Under the pieces are notes generated by a model. That model made no database searches, was not told the origin of the DNA, and saw only the letters and a list, made by a program, of their open reading frames with translations. Shown in pieces: positions 22,708 to 33,254 of a stretch of 64,000 bases of DNA. Each line of letters begins with the position of its first letter. Position 1 is the first letter of the stretch. Position numbers and translations under genes: made by a program. The stretch is from Neoceratodus forsteri (lineage: Eukaryota > Chordata > Ceratodontiformes > Ceratodontidae). The stretch lies in assembly GCA_016271365.2 (NCBI GenBank), contig CM057455.1:1559582501-1559646500 (forward strand). Reading direction: 5' to 3'.

Positions 22708-24390
22708 GTTATATTTTGTATTGGGGTGTGGGAAGGAACAGAGACAAGCAGTGTTCTAATATTTTGTCTTCTGGCTACCTTTGTCCCCAAATTGCAGTCC
22801 TGCAAGAAAGAAGCAATTTATTGCCTTTGGCAGCCCCTGCCCATGCAGATCAGTAACTGCATTAACTTTGGCACAGGCTCTGTAAATCTGCAGCCTGTTG
22901 CCCTGCGGGCAGTCCCAAGTTGATTAAATAAAAGGTGATAAGTAAAATAAAGTGGCATGAAAAACAACAACATGTTGGCACAGATGAGGGTGCAAAAAAT
23001 AAAAACCCAGAGCGAGTCCTGGGTCAGGGTTGGGGAGAGGGGGCAAGGCTCAATGTAATTTCTGGATCAGGGGCAACACAGTGAAGCAGGCTCGATAGGC
23101 TAGAAGGCCTTTTGCTGACTATTTTGTATGTTCACAATACCACAAGCATCTTCTGCTGCAGCTGCTAATATTATATCATGCATTACTATTATGTTATAGA
23201 CAGGGATTGTATATTACGAGGCTACATACTGTACCATCGAGAGGTTTTGGTGACATCCGAAACTTGAGAGCAATGTTCCACAGATTCCAACATGTCAACA
23301 GAACTCCGAGATGGTATTATAGCTGAATGGCACATAGTCCCCTATTTTTTTTTTTTTTTACTTTTTCTATAATATATGGACACAAGAAACTTTCACTTTT
23401 TTTTTTTTTACTGCATAAGCACCCCCCCCCCCAAGCTGCAGGATCACTGGTAAAGTGTAACAGATTGCTATTTCTTTTCTAAAATCATTCGAAGACCTAG
23501 TTGAAAAATGTGATCACCCATGGAAGCAATAGAAGTTGAAGGAATGTCAGCAGTTGTTTTCTGCTGTAATTGTCATGAGCTGTGCCCTTGCTGTGCAACA
23601 ATCTGCCCATTTACATCCTCTTAGTCCCCAGAACCAAAGTCCAACACCATTTCATGTGGTGAGCTGCTGTGTTAATACAGCCACATTCCAACACCTGCGC
23701 ATTTTTAACCAGTGTCAGTTCAAAACAGTGGAGGCTGTCCTGCAGCTTGACTTGCCGCTCACTGTTATTTGCTGATGAGTTCCCCTCCACCTTCTGCTCC
23801 TTGAGAGAACCACTGCCACTCCTGTGCACTTCCAGACTTCGTTATCGGTTTCACTTTAATTTAAGGCTAAGATTTTGTTGATTTTCTTTACAAAGTGAAC
23901 TGCTTGTTCAATAGTTGTGCTTTTTTTAGACAGTCATTTCCCAGATTTCTCATCAGTGGCGAGTCGACTTTTACTGTACAGGACAGTTACAGTAAAAGGA
24001 GTCTCACACTCAGCATGAACAACTGAGCACCTCATGCTCCTGTATCTGTTTTGTAATACTACTGTTCAGAGCTCGGAATGATAGTATTACAATGCCAAAC
24101 AACAGTACTATAAGATTTGAACAATGATATTACAGGATTCAAAGTGCGTTATTACAGGGAATGTTTTACATCATCATTTTTAGGTTTCCTTGCGCATGTG
24201 CAAGAAACATCTTGTGGCAGAATGACATTTCAGGTGTGTGTCAGGACGAGTACAATGCAGAACACTCTACAGTGGGCTTGTTCCTCACAGACCAATCAGC
24301 ATACAACCAGACTGTGACACTAGTCAGAGTTTCACAGCTGGAAGCCATTCTCTAGTAGAAAGAAACAAAGCGCTCCAGTGAGAGAGCACT
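21713..24390. other. Unassigned DNA with a (TG)n tract and a possible CR1 tail
   Basis: No gene is recognised. A (TG)n run lies at 22678-22708. At 23080-23130 GCAGGCTCGATAGGCTAGAAG followed by CCTTTTGCTGACTATTTTGT looks like another diverged CR1 3-prime tail on the plus strand. Small hairpins occur at 23957-23999 (CTTTTACTGT / ACAGTAAAAG). Confidence 0.45.
22678..22708. repeat. (TG)n microsatellite
   Basis: About 15 uninterrupted TG units. Confidence 0.95.
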
Positions 24391-24399
24391 TCATTCTTT

Positions 24400-24800
24400 C
24401 ATTTGCATAGTGCTGTCAGCCCCCACACTCCGTTCCCCATCCTGGCATCCAGTGACCAATTGAACCCCATACTGTCTACCCCACACCCTCTGTTCCCCGT
24501 CCTGGCATCCAGTGAAGCCTTCCCACTTCCTCCCTCTGTGTGTTGTCCGCCCCGCACCCTCCATTCCCCCACCAGACCGGCATTCAATTAAGCCCTCCCA
24601 CTCCCTGCCACTGTGTGCCGCCCACCCCGCACCCTCTGTTTCCCCAACAGACCAGCATTCAGTTGAACCTTCCCATTCCCTCCCACTGAAAGCTGCCCGC
24701 CCCACACCCTCCATTCCCTCAATGAGCTGGCATTCAATTAAGCCCTCTCGCTTCCTCCCACAGCATGCTGCCCACCCCGCGCCCTCTGTTTCCCATCCCA
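24400..24800. repeat. Minisatellite, 75-bp unit
   Basis: A GC-rich unit recurs about five times: CACCCTCTGTTTCCC or CACCCTCCATTCCC, then CAGACCGGCATTCA, then AGCCCTCCCACTCCCT, then a TGTGTGCCGCCCACC block. Minus-strand translation shows the same words every 25 residues (EGAGWAAHSGREWEGLIEC and variants), which fixes the period at 75 bp for four units; units toward 24400 are shorter or more degenerate. The long open frames on both strands follow from the period being divisible by three and are not evidence for a protein. Confidence 0.85.
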
Positions 24801-24810
24801 GCAGAGCCAT

Positions 24811-25195
24811 TTGAGGTAGGTCTCAGTCTATAATGACTGCCTTACCCTGCTCCTACTATTGCCATGGAGCAGCTTTACTTAATAGCAGCTTCTTTGCTGC
24901 TCTGCCCTCTTTCAGCCCCTGGCTGCCCTCTTAAGCCCCGTAGGGCATCAATAATTAAAATTCTGCCACTGGATCGGGAATGTGGGGGAAGGCACTCCAT
25001 TTCATGGCTCCTCCACCTCCTGCTGGCTTCTTCTCTCCCGTCTCGCACCCATGCAGAGCAGACCACAGCCTAAACTCTGTGCAGGCTGGAAGTTTAGAGA
25101 ACCCACAGGCACCCGCAGTAAAGTGCAGTTGTGCTAACAGTAGGCTGCATTGGCTGCACAGCAGCCCACACTTGCTCTCCTGCTGCCACTTCTGC

Positions 25196-25201
<6 letters not shown>
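24811..25201. other. No recognisable gene
   Basis: GC-moderate unassigned DNA between the minisatellite and a (CA)n tract; open frames here continue into the repeats on either side and look spurious. Confidence 0.4.

Positions 25202-25250
<49 letters not shown>
25202..25250. repeat. (CA)n microsatellite
   Basis: About 24 uninterrupted CA units. Confidence 0.97.
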
Positions 25251-25251
<1 letters not shown>

Positions 25252-25980
25252 CCTACACAATACGATGGCTCAGGGAGAAGGATTAATTTATTTAAATGAA
25301 CGTTAGTCCCATACCTGGGGGTTAGCCCACTAGACCACCACGACACATCTTTTAATAGTGCCCTCCCAGGGCATTTCCAATCCTCACTGGCCACCAATGC
25401 CTAATGTTATTTATATAAAAGGGCTACTACCCCAAACTGCCTTTACTAGCCCACTGGGGCTACTAACTACATTACTAGCCACTCAGCCACCACTAGGGGC
25501 AAAGGGAATTTGCTGAGCCCTCACCCCTTCTCTAAACATACTTCCTTTTCTACTTATGCTTTCTTTTAAAGATTTCTCTTTTAACTAACCTATCTCTCTC
25601 CTATTTCCACAAATCTGACATGACGAGGGCTCCTACCTTGTCAGATAAGTATACTTGTATTTCTATCCTGTCCCTTTTGCCCTACTGGATCCCCTTAGAG
25701 CTGCAGATCCTTTGTGACCCCCTTTCTATATTTATTTTACAGGTACATTGGCGTCACCCCTTCGGACTCCTCCCCTGACACCCTTCGGCAGGTAAGTCCC
25801 TCCATTTTACATATTACTTTGGTGGGTTGTCTGTAACAAGTCTCACACTATAGCAGACAGCCACCCTACCTTCGGACTCTCCCAATCTATTCTCAGCTCC
25901 TTTCTAAAAGTATTCCCAACTCCTTCACTCTCTTCCAATCTTGGCTCTTCTCTCTATGACTTAGTTCTGAATATTTTCAG
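25251..25980. other. No recognisable gene
   Basis: Unassigned sequence. Short repeated phrases (CACCCCTTCGGACTCCTCCC and CCACCCTACCTTCGGACTC) recur near 25755 and 25862 but do not define an element. Confidence 0.35.
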
Positions 25981-26105
25981 ACATAATCCACTACAGACAA
26001 GTTCAGGTCTCTCTCTCTCAGGAATACCTTTCGATCACTCGCAGTCTGTGAGTGATCGAAAGGTATTCCTGAGACGAACTGGACCTTGCCTGGAGTGGAT
26101 TATGT
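25981..26105. repeat. Foldback hairpin with perfect 25-bp inner arms
   Basis: The arms 26016-26040 and 26050-26074 are exact reverse complements (each includes GAATACCTTTCGATCACTC or its complement) around the 9-base loop GCAGTCTGT. Outside them ACATAATCCACTACAGACAA at 25981 pairs imperfectly with the sequence ending GGAGTGGATTATGT at 26105, giving arms of about 58 bp. Probably a small foldback MITE or its centre. Confidence 0.9.
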
Positions 26106-26825
26106 TTTAATTATTGCCTTAATGCATTTCTGACTGAAATGAGGGAGGGCTATTGTTCATATTTTGGTTATTGTTTACATAATGAGGAGGGGGGCACAGT
26201 CACTGGTATCAGTCTGAGTACAAGTTTAAAATTCCTGGCTACACCCCTTATCAGCTTTTTCCTTGCCACTCAACGAATGTGGCCTCTCAACCCTACCTGT
26301 CTCTTCCATCTGCCACTCACTTCCCCCCAGACCCCCTGAACCCAGAGTCCTTCCATGGACTGACCCCCCCCCCCAGGGCAGTGCTGAGAAGGGAGAGTTG
26401 TCCTCCCCCCCACCAGATGACTCCCATCCAGAACTGGGCCACTGGTTCACGTGGCGGTGAGTGGGGGGGGGAAGGGGCACTCAGGTAGGTGGGTAGAACG
26501 TCATGAAGCCTGCTCCAACTATTCTTCCATTTTCTCTCCTTGGATCCCCTGACATGGCACATACCATGCAAAGAAACATTCGGCACCGACAAATGCTTGT
26601 TAGTACTGTAATTTAACTAATCTATATATTACAATAATGTTATAGTCAGACATTAAAGGTAGGGGCTTCATTTCTTTATTAAATTAAAACCTCTAGTGAG
26701 CAGTACATGTCTGAGTGATACTGATACAATATTTGTGTATCAAGTCATGAACTGATGCTCTGGTATATACAAACATATTTTAGCACATATTGATGCAGGA
26801 CAAGTGCATCAGCACAACACCATCA
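26106..26825. other. No recognisable gene
   Basis: Contains homopurine and homopyrimidine runs (C9 near 26365, G8 near 26463). The overlapping open frames on both strands at 26226-26592 are compositional and carry no motif. Confidence 0.4.
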
Positions 26826-27000
26826 TGTAGCTCTCAGCACAAGCTGTCATTTCAAAACACATTAAGCTCCTAATCCTAATGGGTTCCAAAGTTATACCCT
26901 TCTAAGGTAATTTACTTTGAGAAGTGATAACTCTGAGCCTATTAGGACTAAGAATTTTTTTTTTTTTTTTTAAATAAAAGTTTGAAGTCAGTGCTTCACA
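26826..27000 (+). repeat. Direct repeat flanking a SINE, left copy
   Basis: ATGTAGCTCTCAGCACAAGC, TGTCATTT, TAATGGGTTCCAAAGTTA, CCCTTCTAAGG, a poly-T run and AAAAGTTTGAAGTCAGTGCT recur in the same order at 27545-27712. Each copy also contains an internal inverted match (TTCCAAAGTTA / TAAC-type). Confidence 0.6.
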
Positions 27001-27107
27001 ATGATGTCATGTCGATGTGCACTACGATACATGCATACTGCAACAGGTATCAAAATGTGTCAGAATGCACACTGATGCACATAAGTGTATCAAACATGAT
27101 TTCATCA

Positions 27108-27545
27108 GGCAGTGTTAGTGGCTCAGTAGGTAGCACACTTGCCTCTGAGGCCGGGAGATCAGAGGGCTGTGGGTTCAGTTCCCACATCTCGCACTTAGGT
27201 TAATATCCCAGTACTGACACTGTAGTGCAGAATGAGAGGGGTGCTGCACTTCTGAGGTGCCGTCTTTCGGATGAGACGTTAAACCGAGGTCCCATCTTCC
27301 TGAATTGGTGGTAGTTCAGGTGGAGGTTAAAGATCCCATGGCACTTCTCGAAAAGAGTTGGGGAATTTCCCTGGTGTCCTGGCCAAATTTCCCTCATTCA
27401 CTAAAAATACCACCAACAGCTTAATCTGGTTCAAGGTCAGTTGGCATTCATCTGTATGCCCCTCCCTGGGGTCGTGCCTGAAAATAGGCAGGATTTGTCT
27501 AGTGCACTTACCCGGTCAACAAAAACGAAATAAAGAAATAAAATG
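27108..27545 (+). mobile_element. tRNA-derived SINE carrying an L2 LINE tail
   Basis: The head has GTGGCTCAGTAGGTAGCAC (A-box like) and GTGGGTTCAGTTCCCAC (B-box like). The body carries GCCGTCTTTCGGATGAGACG and TTAAACCGAGGTCCC, a central domain I recall from widespread fish and amphibian SINEs. The last ~75 bp, GGGTCGTGCCTGAAAATAGG through ACCCGGTCAACAAAAAC, match the 3-prime end of the L2 at 47.6 kb (GGGTCGTGTCTGAAAATAG ... CTCGGTAAACAAAAAC) and its minus-strand relative at 57.1 kb. A shared tail is how such SINEs recruit the LINE enzyme. I do not assign a family name. Confidence 0.85.
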
Positions 27546-27712
27546 TAGCACTCACCATAAATTGTCATTAAAAAAAATGTAGCTCCTATTCATAATGGTT
27601 TCAAAGTTACACCTTTCTAAAGTCAATTCATTCCAGAATGGAAAACTTTGAAACCGTTAGGGTTAGAAAGATTTTTTTTTAATTTTTTACAAAAGCTTGG
27701 AATCAGCACTAC
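27546..27712 (+). repeat. Direct repeat flanking a SINE, right copy
   Basis: Aligns to 26826-27000 with many substitutions: ATGGTTTCAAAGTTACACC, CTTTCTAAAG, AGATTTTTTTTTTAATTTT, CAAAAGCTTGGAATCAGCAC. Too diverged and too long for a target duplication of the SINE. Confidence 0.6.
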
Positions 27713-27799
27713 ACGCTCCAGTGTATCAATTTGTATCGATAACCATTCTTCCCATGAAGTTTTTCTTTTTATAAAAAAATTTCTTTAAAATACATTTTA

Positions 27800-28180
27800 A
27801 AATGAAATTTAAATACCTGTAAATTTTCTTTCTCAGACAGCTGGTCTCTGGGCTTCCATACTGATGGGCTGTACCTCCTTATGCTATCATGCCAGGCAGG
27901 AACAAAAACTCTGCAACCTGGCTATCCTCGCCTCCATTTCCTGTGCACACCAGTCTTCCCAAATCTGGTAGTACTATATAAACTTGAAAACAAAAATTAG
28001 AAATATTATCCAAACATTTGGCCAACTGGCCACATTTCTACATTCTGGGAGGGAAGAAACCCAGGGACCAGCCGTCGGAGAAAGAAAATTTACAAGTATT
28101 TACATTTCATTTTCTCTCACCTAAGCTGGTCTCCAGGATTCCATACTGATGGGCTATACTAAAGCAGTACATCCCCCGAC
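27800..28180. repeat. DIRS left terminal repeat and internal complementary region
   Basis: AAATACCTGTAAATTTTCTT at 27821 is answered by GAAAATTTACAAGTATTT at 28085-28103 in inverse orientation. Immediately after, AAGCTGGTCTCCAGGATTCC and ATACTGATGGGCTATACT repeat the terminal sequence directly. This junction-like region is the internal complementary region that lets DIRS genomes form circular intermediates. Confidence 0.85.
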
Positions 28181-28235
28181 ATCCCAGGTGAGAAGAATGT
28201 AACTGCCCTTATGGGTCCACCACCACCTAGAGAAC

Positions 28236-28577
28236 TCAGCAGCCAAAAGACACCTCAGCGGAGGCAGTCGCATTCAGTTTGTAAAACTTGGTGAATGCAT
28301 GAATAGACGACCAGGTAGCCACCCTGCATAAGTCTGCTGGAGAAGCTTCTCTGAAATCTGCCCATGAGGTGGCCATATCCGAGGTTGAGTGGGCTTTCAC
28401 TGGCCCAGGTAAAGGCACTCCAGCCTGATTGTAGGCAGTGGTGATGGTTGAACGGATCCATCTGGCTACAGAGTCTTTAGAAGCTATTTTGCCCATATTC
28501 TGACCCACAGTGAGAATGAACAAAGTAGAAGGTTTGCACATTGACTCTGATCTTTTAATGTAAGCTTTACCACTCAT
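28236..28577 (-). pseudogene. DIRS tyrosine recombinase, C-terminal catalytic part
   Basis: The 113-residue frame holds KDSVARWIRSTITTAYNQAG, then VKAHSTSDMATSWADFREAS, then LCRVATWSS..TFTKFYKLNA. In active relatives the second block reads HSTR, giving the conserved His-x-x-Arg; here the arginine position is changed while the histidine is kept. The nucleophile tyrosine of FYKL and the conserved tryptophan remain. The enzyme would cut and rejoin circular element DNA with the chromosome. The frame is separated by stops from the N-terminal half at 28703-29173. Confidence 0.88.
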
Positions 28578-28702
28578 CTGGGGTCCAGAGAGTGAAATTC
28601 TCTCTCCTTGTCATTTGTCTGGTGAGGAAAGAAGAAAGACAGAATCAATGCCTGGTTGCAATGAAACTGAGACAGTACCTTGGGCAAAAAAACTGGATCT
28701 GT

Positions 28703-29173
28703 TCAGAGGACTACAGAGTCCTGATGAAACCCAGTATAATGGTCTTTAACCAACAGAGCTCCTAGCTCGCCGATTCTTCTGGCTGAAATAATGGCTATGA
28801 AGAAAAAGGCAACTTTCCTCATAAGATGTATAAGGGATGCCTCCTTGAGAGGTTCAAAGGGAGCCTTGGTCAATGCTTTGAGGACCAAATTGAGTCTCCA
28901 AGGGGGTAACTTTGGTTTAATTGGTGGGCATTTTAAAGTTGCTGCCCACAGGAACCTTCTATCATGGGGATGAGAACCCAGAGACTCCCCTGAATCTATT
29001 AACAAGATCATCCCTAATACGGAAACCTGAACACACAAGGTGGCCAGCTGCAGCTTCTTGATGAATCCTTCTTGAAGTAATTGGAGCAGAATAGGTAACG
29101 ATATTGGCTGGCTTGAAGCCCGAACAGGAATCTTTGCCAAATCCTGTAGTACACTTTGGAGAAAGATGTGCAA
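28703..29173 (-). pseudogene. DIRS tyrosine recombinase, N-terminal part
   Basis: A 156-residue open frame with PPWRLNLVLKALTKAPFEPL, EASLIHLMRKVAFFFIAIIS and ARRIGELGALLV. The ARRIGEL block is the first catalytic arginine region of the YR family and is intact here. The preceding segment is SIQVSVL-like and typical of the core-binding domain. Roughly 125 bp with stops separate it from the C-terminal part. Together with 28236-28577 it makes up most of a recombinase of usual DIRS length. Confidence 0.88.
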
Positions 29174-29175
29174 TG

Positions 29176-29744
29176 TTAGTACACTTTAGAGGAATACGTG
29201 CAACACGAGTGAACCATCATCTCAATCAGGGGAGCTGTATATCCTAGCTCTTTGAAAGTTTCCTGCTCAATCTCCAGTCTGAGAGGGACTGGTTGCACAG
29301 ATTGGGATGTAGCACAGGGCCTTGATGAAGAAGGTCTGGGCTGATTCGAAAAATTAGAGGTGGTTGCCTTGACATGTGAATCAGAAGGGGGAACCATGGA
29401 CGATGGGGCCAGTGCGGGCAGACTAGCATCAGCTCTGCCCGATTGAGCGTTACTTTGTGGAGAACTCTGGATAGGAGTGGTATGGGAGGGAAGGCATCCA
29501 GGAGACTGTACTGACCCCAGTTTAGGGAAAAGGTGTCCTGAGCCACTGCTAGTTCGGCCTTGGCTAGGCAGCAGAATTGCTTGATCTTGGAGTTTTGCCA
29601 GAAGGTGAAAAAATCTACCTGAGGATAGCCCCAACTTTCTGTGAGGACTTGGAAGGCACTGTCCTTCAGCTCCCATTCCCCCAGTAGGATGTCCTTGCGA
29701 CTGAGCCAGTCTGCCGTGATGTTCTCCTGACCTGGAATGTACAC
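29176..29744 (-). pseudogene. DIRS RNase H end and linker to recombinase
   Basis: The frame 29244-29744 begins MYIPGQENITADWLSRKD, the HIPGxxNxxADxLSR block at the end of DIRS RNase H domains. It continues with WELKDSAFQVLTESWGYPQV, DFFTFWQNSKI and LLDAFPPIPLLSRVL, and later LVCPHWPHRPWFPLLI. These phrases are characteristic of the connection region of DIRS1-like Pol proteins. An overlapping frame (29176-29676) covers the same bases out of phase; the 29244-29744 frame is the coding one. Frameshifts separate it from the RT upstream and recombinase downstream. Confidence 0.85.
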
Positions 29745-30287
29745 TGCATTCAGGCTTGTGAGGTGACGTTCGGCCTATTCAAACAGCAGAAGAGAGTCCC
29801 TGAGCATCTGTGAGCTTCTTGTGCCGCCCTGATGATTGATGTATACCACTGTTTCTCATTTAGCATGGAAGCCCCAACTTGTGACCTCTTATGATACTGG
29901 TCCTCAGTCCTCAAATTGAGGTCCTCATCTGGTAAGAAATTGGGATCTTTTGGTCCTGGTTGTGTCTTGACTGGGACCACAGTCAGAGGAGGTTTGCCTG
30001 GATGGGTTGCATGTGAATTAGTGCCCAGGAGACTGTATCAGCCAGAGAAACCTTAGTTACCATGAGCTGCATGAAGTCATGAGCTGGCAGCTGGTGGGCC
30101 ATCTGAAATCTCCTGATGAGCTTCTACAGGTCCTCGAATTTTGTTTCCGTGGGAAACACCCTGTTCACCTGTGTTTTGAAATCTGCCCCCAGATGGGTCA
30201 AGCTCAGCGCTGGAATTAAAGAGCTCTTCCTCTGGTTGTGACCAACTTGAGTGCCAAGAGACACCGTACAGCCTTGGCCACTGCTTG

Positions 30288-30800
30288 TCAAAATGCAGTG
30301 CTCTGATGAGAAGTGTGTGCAGATAAGGGAAAAGCTGTAACCCTTGACTCCAAAGTCAAGCTATGGCTGTCACTAGGACCTTGGAGGAGATTCTTGTGGC
30401 AGATGAATGCCCAAATGGAGGAGCCTTGAACGGGAAGAGATGTCCCTGCACTTTGAATCTGAGAGACTGCCTGTGTGCCTCTTGCATGGGAATGTGCAAA
30501 TTGGCATCCTGCAAGTCGACAGATGCCAAACAAGTCAACTTGATGGAGCTCCCTGATGATGGGTAGCAGGGTCTCCATATGAAGGATCTGTTGTGCATGA
30601 AGCGGTTTAGAAATCTCAGGTCCCAAACTAGTTTGATCCGCCTGTGCATTAGGGAACAATGAAGAAAAGCAAGAAGAGGACCCAGTTGAATTCCGTGGTG
30701 GTGAACCCGCTTGATAGCCCCTGGTGGCAGAGGATTTGTAATTGCCTGTAACAGTGCACATTTTATGCTGTGTTGCCCAAAATGGGTGATGGTACCACAT
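30288..30800 (-). pseudogene. DIRS reverse transcriptase
   Basis: The coding frame is best seen in 30356-30649: RRIKLVWDLRFLNRFMHN, ASVDLQDANLHIPMQEAHRQ (motif A with the aspartate kept), LRFKVQGHLFPFKAPPFGHS and TRISSKVLV. The motif that should read YLDD, about 30 residues later near 30325, reads YLHT, so both catalytic aspartates of motif C are lost. The longer open frame 30288-30800 is mainly another phase. In intact elements this domain copies the genomic RNA into DNA. Confidence 0.85.
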
Positions 30801-31230
30801 GAGGTAATGGCAGCTCAGAGTTCAACTCGATTAGGTATCCTTTGTGCATGATGTCTAAACCCATCTGTCTGTTGTGTTATGGACTCATTCCTCATGAAAA
30901 TTGGAAAGCCTGCCCCCGTAGAGAGAATGGGGACATGCTAAGCAGCATGTGAGGCTGAGCCTGGAGCTCATCAGTGATGAGCTCTACTCGAGGATGGGTA
31001 CAGAGTATTTCATTGATATTGTTGCTCCCCCGGGCCTGTCGGGTGACACTTCCTCCTCCTCCGAGGCTATGCTGGTTCTGGGAGAAGAACCCTGTTTGTT
31101 TGCCAGAGAAGTTCTGTTTTGCCCTTGATGCAATTTCGACATGAAAAATTTGGGGGTGACCTGCTAACCCAAACTTTTCTCTGGTCTTAGACTGCGGCAA
31201 GTGCGCCACAGCAGTTCTCCCCTAATTCTT

Positions 31231-32080
31231 TCATAGCTTCTTTGAAGGCAGAGCTGGACAGAAGATAACCTTAATGCAGTCAGGGGTCTGTTGAACAGGA
31301 CCTATCTCTGGTCTTTGTCTGCAGGCTGCGCTCCACAGTGGTTTCCCCTGATTATACAGCACTTGTTTGAGAGTGGAGCCAAATAGTAGATCATTTTTGT
31401 AGGCAGCACTGACCAAGGGAATCTTGGATAAGCATCCCCTTGCCAAGTGTAAAGCCAGAGGTTGTGCCACACTGAAGTCTGATAGAACATGGTTCTAGCA
31501 GTGCATCTGGCTGCTGCCTCCAACACTGCTGAATAAACGGAGGCTAACCCAAAGAGCTGGAGCTGCTGCATGCCTAGTTTTTCTCAGAATCTTCCACCAG
31601 CTGAAAGCTAGGACCTTGGCCCACAAAAGAGGGTCTCTGCCTTGAGCTAAGTTACTGAAGCTTGGAAGGCCTTCTTCAGATGCATCCACTTTCCTGACCA
31701 CTGGGTCTCAATGTGGCCTCTCCCTCTGCCAAACTAATGGTTTTCTTCATCTTGGCAAGATGCACAGAGAGGTGCTCCTTCTCATCAGAGGATGGGAACA
31801 TGGCTGTCTTTCGAGTTGCTGTCCTGTGGACCCTCTGGGGGCTTGGAGGCTGCAATTCAGAGCATGGGGGCCCAGGGCAACTGCTCTGTTCAGTGATTAT
31901 ATTAGATCTGGGGTCAATGAGGTATCTCCAGTTTTTGGTCCTCCTGTGTGAACGCGTGCACCTCAGTTCAAGCGACCTGCCGGTGATCTCAATGAGCAGA
32001 TGAGGAGGAGGCCACCACCATGTCCGCCACCTGGAGATCGCTCCCTTCTCGCACCTCAAAACAGAGGTAGCCAGCAAAGG
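31231..32080 (-). pseudogene. DIRS Gag-like region
   Basis: Minus-strand frames 31676-32077, 31495-31701 and 31302-31571, joined only through shifts, carry phrases resembling DIRS Gag: a Ser/Glu-rich N-part, then AAARCTARTMFYQTSVWHNL and WLYTWQGDAYPRFPWS, followed in the next frame by DLLFGSTLKQVL, like the FDGxxLFG block of relatives. Function in intact elements is RNA packaging. Assignment is by position upstream of RT and by these weak similarities. Confidence 0.6.
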
Positions 32081-32926
32081 TGTCCAAAAAGATGGGATTT
32101 GTATTTCCTTGGTATCTCCTGCCCTTGGGAGGCTTGTCCGCCAACATAGTGTGGCTTAATCCCAGTGTCCCTGAGGAATGGGGTCCCCTACCCCGTGAGC
32201 CTCGGGCAGCGATCCCCAGTGTGAAAGCCCGTAAAGGTGGATAAAGGAGGAATTTTGCAGCTAGATTCCAATGCCCTTGAGGATCACCACACTCCTAAGA
32301 ACTGGGGCTTCTGTAATATGCTAGCGGGCCTTCCGGGTTATCCTTTGGGGACCCCTCCCCTTCGAGAGGCTTCCTGAGTTTATTGCTGTGCTTGGAAGAA
32401 ACACTGCTAGCTAGCCCCTTAAATGCTGCTCACAATTGATCCTGTGAAATGTTATAGCTATGCAAGCCTTGGAAGAAAATCCAATTGATTGCTAGCCCCT
32501 CAATTGCTGTTGGGGGGTATGGTGCTGTTGATGAGGAGCACCGCTGATGACTCCAGAAGTGCTAAGGGTCTGTTAGCACTGACGAGCGGCTATATTAAGG
32601 CTTCTAGCCGTCAACAAGGAAATCGCCAATTACTGGTGCTGTTAGCATCGATGAGCTGCTGTATGAGTGCTTCCAGATGTCGACGAGGAAATCGCCAGTT
32701 ACTGCCATTGACAGGGAGTATTCTCCTTGACCCAATATACTGCCATCGACGGGAATATTTTCCTTAACCCAATATATGTGTATCTACATACATATATCTA
32801 TAGCTCCCCATTTCTGAGGCCATGATGTCTATCAACGGCTTTTTAGAGCGAGGAGAATTTCAAGGCGGGCAGTGCTGCAGCATGGCAGAGCCCCAAATCA
32901 CAGGCAAAAACTCCACTAGGAGTGTG

Positions 32927-33235
32927 GGCCAGTCTGTACAGCATGCAAGACTGAGACTGGAACCAAACATAAAAAAAAAGAGCTTTTGTAATGCTGCTCT
33001 TGTCCAATGTTAAGGATATCTGAAGTGAAAAATAAAAATGAGACTTGCAGTCCAATGTCTTCAGCCCTGCCATGAGGAGACAATGTGGACCAGTCTATAC
33101 AGCGTGCAAGACTGACACTGGAACCAAACAGAAAAGGAGCTTTTGTAATGCTGTGCTTGTCCAATGCTGAGGACATCTACAGAGAAAAATTAAAATTAGA
33201 TTTACAGTCTGATGTCTTTGGCCCTGCCATGAGGA
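32927..33235. repeat. Two-copy tandem repeat, 157-bp unit, in the DIRS leader
   Basis: GTGGGCCAGTCTGTACAGCA at 32927 recurs as GTGGACCAGTCTATACAGCG at 33084. Downstream words (AAGAGCTTTTGTAATGCTG, CTTGTCCAATG, GCCCTGCCATGAGGAGACA) repeat in the same order. Lies between Gag and the right terminal repeat, the leader side of the element. Confidence 0.88.
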
Positions 33236-33254
33236 GACAGATCTCTGCTACAGA

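Noticed and set aside
24400..24800. CRISPR array
   Set aside because: Units are directly adjacent without unique spacers and the host is a vertebrate; this is a minisatellite.
24391..24814. 139- and 100-codon open frames on opposite strands
   Set aside because: They run across a 75-bp minisatellite whose period is divisible by three, so open frames on several phases are expected. No domain is present.
24955..25397. Open frames with Thr-His or Cys-Val runs
   Set aside because: They are translations of the (CA)n microsatellite at 25202-25250 and its flanks.
26826..27712. Target-site duplication of the SINE at 27108
   Set aside because: The flanking direct repeats are about 170 bp long and strongly diverged, so they are two copies of an older repeat.
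30363..30566. Plus-strand frame with cysteines resembling a small zinc-binding protein
   Set aside because: It is the antisense of the DIRS RT coding frame on the minus strand.
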